A stretch of 64,000 nt of DNA from G963422705 sp963422705 (GTDB lineage: Bacteria > Poribacteria > WGA-4E > WGA-3G). The translations under genes and the position numbers were made by a program. The stretch covers positions 2,232,001 to 2,296,000 of the forward strand of contig OY730443.1 of NCBI GenBank assembly GCA_963422705.1. Direction: 5' to 3'. The notes under the pieces were generated by a model. It did no database searches. It saw only the letters and a program-made list of their open reading frames with translations, and had not been told where the DNA came from. Shown in pieces: positions 61,199 through 64,000 of this stretch (the first letter of the stretch is position 1; the number at the start of each line of letters is the position of its first letter).

Positions 61199-62347
61199 AT
61201 GTCACAAAACCGTTTTATTCCGTTCAGTCGTCCGTGGATTGATGAGACTGAAATCGATGCTGTCACTGCTGTCCTCGCCTCGAAATGGATTAGCACGGGT
61301 ACGAAGGTGCGCGAATTTGAAAGTGCTTTTGCCGAATACATCGGTGTCAAACATGCCATCGCAGTGAGCTCTTGTACCGCCGCCTTGCATCTCAGTCTCG
61401 TCGCCACCGGAATCGGAAATGGCGATGAAGTCATTACAACCCCATACACCTTCACAGCGACAGCTGAAGCGATTCGATACGTCGGCGCAAAACCTGTTTT
61501 TGTTGATGTTGATGAGTGCAGGTTGAATATTGATATCGCTAATATTGAACAAGCAATTACACCGGATACGAAAGCGATACTCCCTGTGCATATCGCCGGT
61601 TACCCGTGTGATATGGATGCCCTCCGCGATATCTGTCGACACCACAATCTGATTCTCATTGATGATGCTGCCCATGCGATTCCCGCGAAATATAAGGGGC
61701 ATTACATCGGTACCCTTGCAGATGTCTCAGCTTTCAGTTTCTATGCGAATAAAAATCTAACGACTGCGGAAGGCGGTATGATGACTACCAACAGCGACAC
61801 GCTTGCGGAACGTTGCCGCCCAATGCGGCTGCACGGTATTAATGCGGATGCCTGGCGCCGCCAATCTCAACGGAGTATTTGGCGTTACGACATTACAACC
61901 GAAGGGTACAAATACAATATGAGTGATATTCAAGCGGCGATGGGGTTGTGTCAACTTCTCAAACTCAATAAACAGCACATGCGCCGTCGAGAATACGCCA
62001 GCATCTACCAAACGGAACTCGCAAAACTCCCTGAAATTCGGATACCCCCGTCGCCGCCTCCAGAAATCGGAACGCATGCCTGGCACCTCTACATCATTCA
62101 ACTCGAGACAGGCAACCGCGATGAATTTATCAATACCCTCCGCCAGCAAAATATCGAGTGTAGCGTTCATTATATCCCATTGCACCTCTTCGAGTTTTAT
62201 CAGAATCAGTACGGGTATTGCCAGGGCGATTTCCCAAATGCTGAAGCTGCTTTTAAACGCGTTGTCAGCCTACCGCTTCACCCCGGTTTAACCGAAGAGG
62301 ACGTGTATACCGTAATTGACGCTATCCGAAAATTCTTTCATAAATGA
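61199..62347 (+). CDS. DegT/DnrJ/EryC1/StrS-family PLP aminotransferase
   Basis: 382 residues. PLP lysine K185 in FYANKNLTTAEGGM; LIDDAAHAIPA holds the aspartate that binds the pyridine nitrogen; SCTAALHLSL binds phosphate. It transaminates keto-sugar nucleotides used for surface polysaccharides. Exact sugar unknown. Likely in one operon with aroQ and the next two genes. Confidence 0.9.
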   Translation: MSQNRFIPFSRPWIDETEIDAVTAVLASKWISTGTKVREFESAFAEYIGVKHAIAVSSCTAALHLSLVATGIGNGDEVITTPYTFTATAEAIRYVGAKPVFVDVDECRLNIDIANIEQAITPDTKAILPVHIAGYPCDMDALRDICRHHNLILIDDAAHAIPAKYKGHYIGTLADVSAFSFYANKNLTTAEGGMMTTNSDTLAERCRPMRLHGINADAWRRQSQRSIWRYDITTEGYKYNMSDIQAAMGLCQLLKLNKQHMRRREYASIYQTELAKLPEIRIPPSPPPEIGTHAWHLYIIQLETGNRDEFINTLRQQNIECSVHYIPLHLFEFYQNQYGYCQGDFPNAEAAFKRVVSLPLHPGLTEEDVYTVIDAIRKFFHK

Positions 62348-62402
62348 CATCTTTTTGTATCGCACGCAATTTAAGTTCCCAGAGAAAATCCGGCTTAACA
62401 CC

Positions 62403-62996
62403 ATGAAAAATCCGCTTCAATCCGACAAAAGACTCCTCCAAATTATACCCAACGAAGTCTGTTTTTCATGCGATGTCTGTTGTCGGTTTTTGGAAGTGGA
62501 CAGCCCGCTCGCCCCAATTTTTACCGAATCAGAGACGGAAGCTGTTCTCTCCCAGGGCGTTAATCCGTCACAATTTTTGCGGCAGCCGGATGGAAAAAGC
62601 CATCAGATTCGGTTAAAACCTTACAAAGACTTCTACATCTGCCCCTTTTTTGCGCCTGTAACGGGCCACTGTACCATCTACGCCAGTCGCCCGCTTGATT
62701 GCCAGCTCTACCCTTTTGCCTTGATGTTCAACGAAGATAGAAGCGAAGTTGTTATTGGTGTGGATACCCTTTGTCCTTTTGGCGAAACGCATCTCAAAAC
62801 AGAAGTGTTTCAGAAACAGATTCGCCATCTCATTGATTACGTTGAATCCGAAACCGTTGCGACACAGATTGCTTCTAACTGGAGCCTTATTGGAGATTAC
62901 CAAGATACCGTGGAAATTGTCCATATTTTAAAAAACGCTGTTAAAGTACATCGGAACCTAAAACCGCATGCAACTTCGTCTACTAACTCTCGGTGA
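62403..62996 (+). CDS. YkgJ-family cysteine cluster protein
   Basis: 197 residues from the ATG at 62403; the open frame starts at 62316 inside the previous gene. The cluster is C20-x2-C23-x2-CC, then CPFF, HCTIY and RPLDCQLYPF, the usual metal-binding pattern of the family (zinc or an iron-sulfur cluster). Function unknown. Confidence 0.8.
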   Translation: MKNPLQSDKRLLQIIPNEVCFSCDVCCRFLEVDSPLAPIFTESETEAVLSQGVNPSQFLRQPDGKSHQIRLKPYKDFYICPFFAPVTGHCTIYASRPLDCQLYPFALMFNEDRSEVVIGVDTLCPFGETHLKTEVFQKQIRHLIDYVESETVATQIASNWSLIGDYQDTVEIVHILKNAVKVHRNLKPHATSSTNSR

Positions 62997-63966
62997 CAAA
63001 TCACTGTTTGATGAACATGCCGTTCAGATGAATGTAGAACTTTCCAGTTATGCGTTCGCACCAATCTACATCTGGCGTGACAATTTTGAGTTTTATTGGG
63101 CACAACGAGATAACTATTTCTGTCTATTTGCGAAGCAAAACGATGACTATTTCATGCCACTGCCCCCATTAGGCAGACACCCCTCGAAAAATCGAGATGT
63201 CGCAGATGCTGCCTACCGGAAAGTTGTTCGCGAGGCATACCGGTTTATGCTTGAAACAAATCGCAATGCACATATCGCCCGGATAGAAAATGTGACACGC
63301 GAGATGCTCCCCGTTTTCGGTATCACGCAGGATTTTGGAACAGGCTCACCTCAAAATAACGGGTTTCGTGCCAATTTCAAAGAGAACGAGTACCTATATC
63401 GGACGGAAGCGCTTGCTCAATTAAAGGGAAATCGTTACAAGAGCAAGCGGCATGCCTACAACGTTTTTCGCGCAAATTATCCGTTAGCAGAATTCAGAAC
63501 GTATTGTTCCACCAACCTCGCTGAGTGTTTCGCTTTATACGATATATGGCATGCAGAACGAACCGAACGATATGATGATGTGGTTTACCGGACGATGCTT
63601 CAGCATTCTCGCGCCGCCCACAGAATCGGTATCGCGCATGCCGAAGCTTTGGGACTGATTGGCAGCGTTGTCTACATCAATCGCGAGCTCAAGGGGTATC
63701 TCTTTGCATATCCACTGACTCAAGAGATATTCTGTGTGATGTTTGAAGTAGCGGAGCTGAAGATAAAGGGACTTGCGCAGTTTCTCTATCGAGAATTCGC
63801 CCGATGCTTTCAGACGCAGAGATATCAACAACATCTCTCCTTAACCGGTGCCGCCCCCAAATGGATTAACGCGATGGGGGATTCCGGGTTAGAAAACCTA
63901 AAGCGTGTCAAGCGTTCATATCATCCCACACACCTGATTCCGTCCTATAACGTTTCCATGCCTTGA
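62968..63966 (+). CDS. DUF2156 (LPG synthase C-terminal-like) protein
   Basis: 332 residues, overlapping the YkgJ gene by 29 bases. Two GNAT-like halves: APIYIWRDNFEFYWA, YKSKRHAYNVFRANYP, IVYINRELKGY-type strands and a C-terminal ALTGAAPKW-like segment followed by KRSYHPTHLIPSY. The family relates to aminoacyl-phosphatidylglycerol synthase C-domains; a role in tRNA-dependent transfer is possible but unproven. Confidence 0.8.
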   Translation: MQLRLLTLGDKSLFDEHAVQMNVELSSYAFAPIYIWRDNFEFYWAQRDNYFCLFAKQNDDYFMPLPPLGRHPSKNRDVADAAYRKVVREAYRFMLETNRNAHIARIENVTREMLPVFGITQDFGTGSPQNNGFRANFKENEYLYRTEALAQLKGNRYKSKRHAYNVFRANYPLAEFRTYCSTNLAECFALYDIWHAERTERYDDVVYRTMLQHSRAAHRIGIAHAEALGLIGSVVYINRELKGYLFAYPLTQEIFCVMFEVAELKIKGLAQFLYREFARCFQTQRYQQHLSLTGAAPKWINAMGDSGLENLKRVKRSYHPTHLIPSYNVSMP

Positions 63967-64000
63967 GTCGAATCAGAAGCTATCCGTTAGGAGTTGTTCG

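Overview
The window reads as chromosomal DNA of an uncultivated marine-type bacterium. The best guess is a Candidatus Poribacteria-like lineage, inferred from gene content and not from a marker gene: phytanoyl-CoA dioxygenase-like oxygenases, sulfatases, Gfo/Idh/MocA oxidoreductases, sugar phosphate isomerases, planctomycete-type cytochrome/DUF1553 plus DUF1501 proteins, and secreted LamG/discoidin proteins. Most genes lie on the minus strand up to about 42 kb, then strands mix. Sigma70-like promoters with exact 17-base spacers are easy to see.

Layout. 0-12 kb: a secreted LamG protein, a galactonate-dehydratase-like enolase-superfamily enzyme, a NIPSNAP protein, a 1314-residue HEAT-repeat lipoprotein, a fused glycyl-tRNA synthetase and a sulfatase. 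12-14 kb: a tnpA/tnpB IS200/IS605 element. 14-21 kb: a GT39-type glycosyltransferase and the housekeeping block recO, tRNA-Pro, CNNM/CBS protein, ybeY and phoH. 21-31 kb: catabolic oxidoreductases, an orphan adenine methyltransferase and a MocA-type oxidoreductase translationally coupled to an ArsC-family gene with an in-frame UGA, then LamG and DUF1501 genes. 31-42 kb: the cytochrome/DUF1553 protein, a discoidin-like protein, an SGNH hydrolase, a sugar isomerase, a DUF3352-like protein, an SSS symporter with its DUF4212 partner, and gmhA. 42-52 kb: a second PhyH enzyme, a second sulfatase, an IsrB remnant, and a divergent iron-type ABC permease and ATPase separated by a degraded IS605 element. 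52-64 kb: tRNA-Asn, a large secreted glycosidase-like protein carrying in-frame repeats, an HTH-metallo-beta-lactamase fusion, OppBC-type permeases, a tnpB-only element, then aroQ, a DegT aminotransferase, a YkgJ protein and a DUF2156 protein.

How it fits together. The accessory genes look like a toolkit for sulfated or complex glycans: sulfatases, SGNH esterase, glycosidase, sugar-acid dehydratase, sugar oxidoreductases and isomerases, transporters and carbohydrate-binding secreted proteins.

Most interesting signals. (1) A probable selenoprotein: UGA in a UxxC motif followed at once by an 11-bp hairpin. (2) A shared C-terminal tail, VEPxxKLxxxWGxLK, on three otherwise unrelated secreted proteins. 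(3) An 84-bp dispersed repeat with an internal hairpin that sits in a tnpB, in a small ORF, and repeatedly in frame in the glycosidase gene. (4) A 24-bp palindrome-containing repeat found in four identical copies, all inside TnpB/IsrB genes. Every function here is inferred from reading translations; no database search was run.
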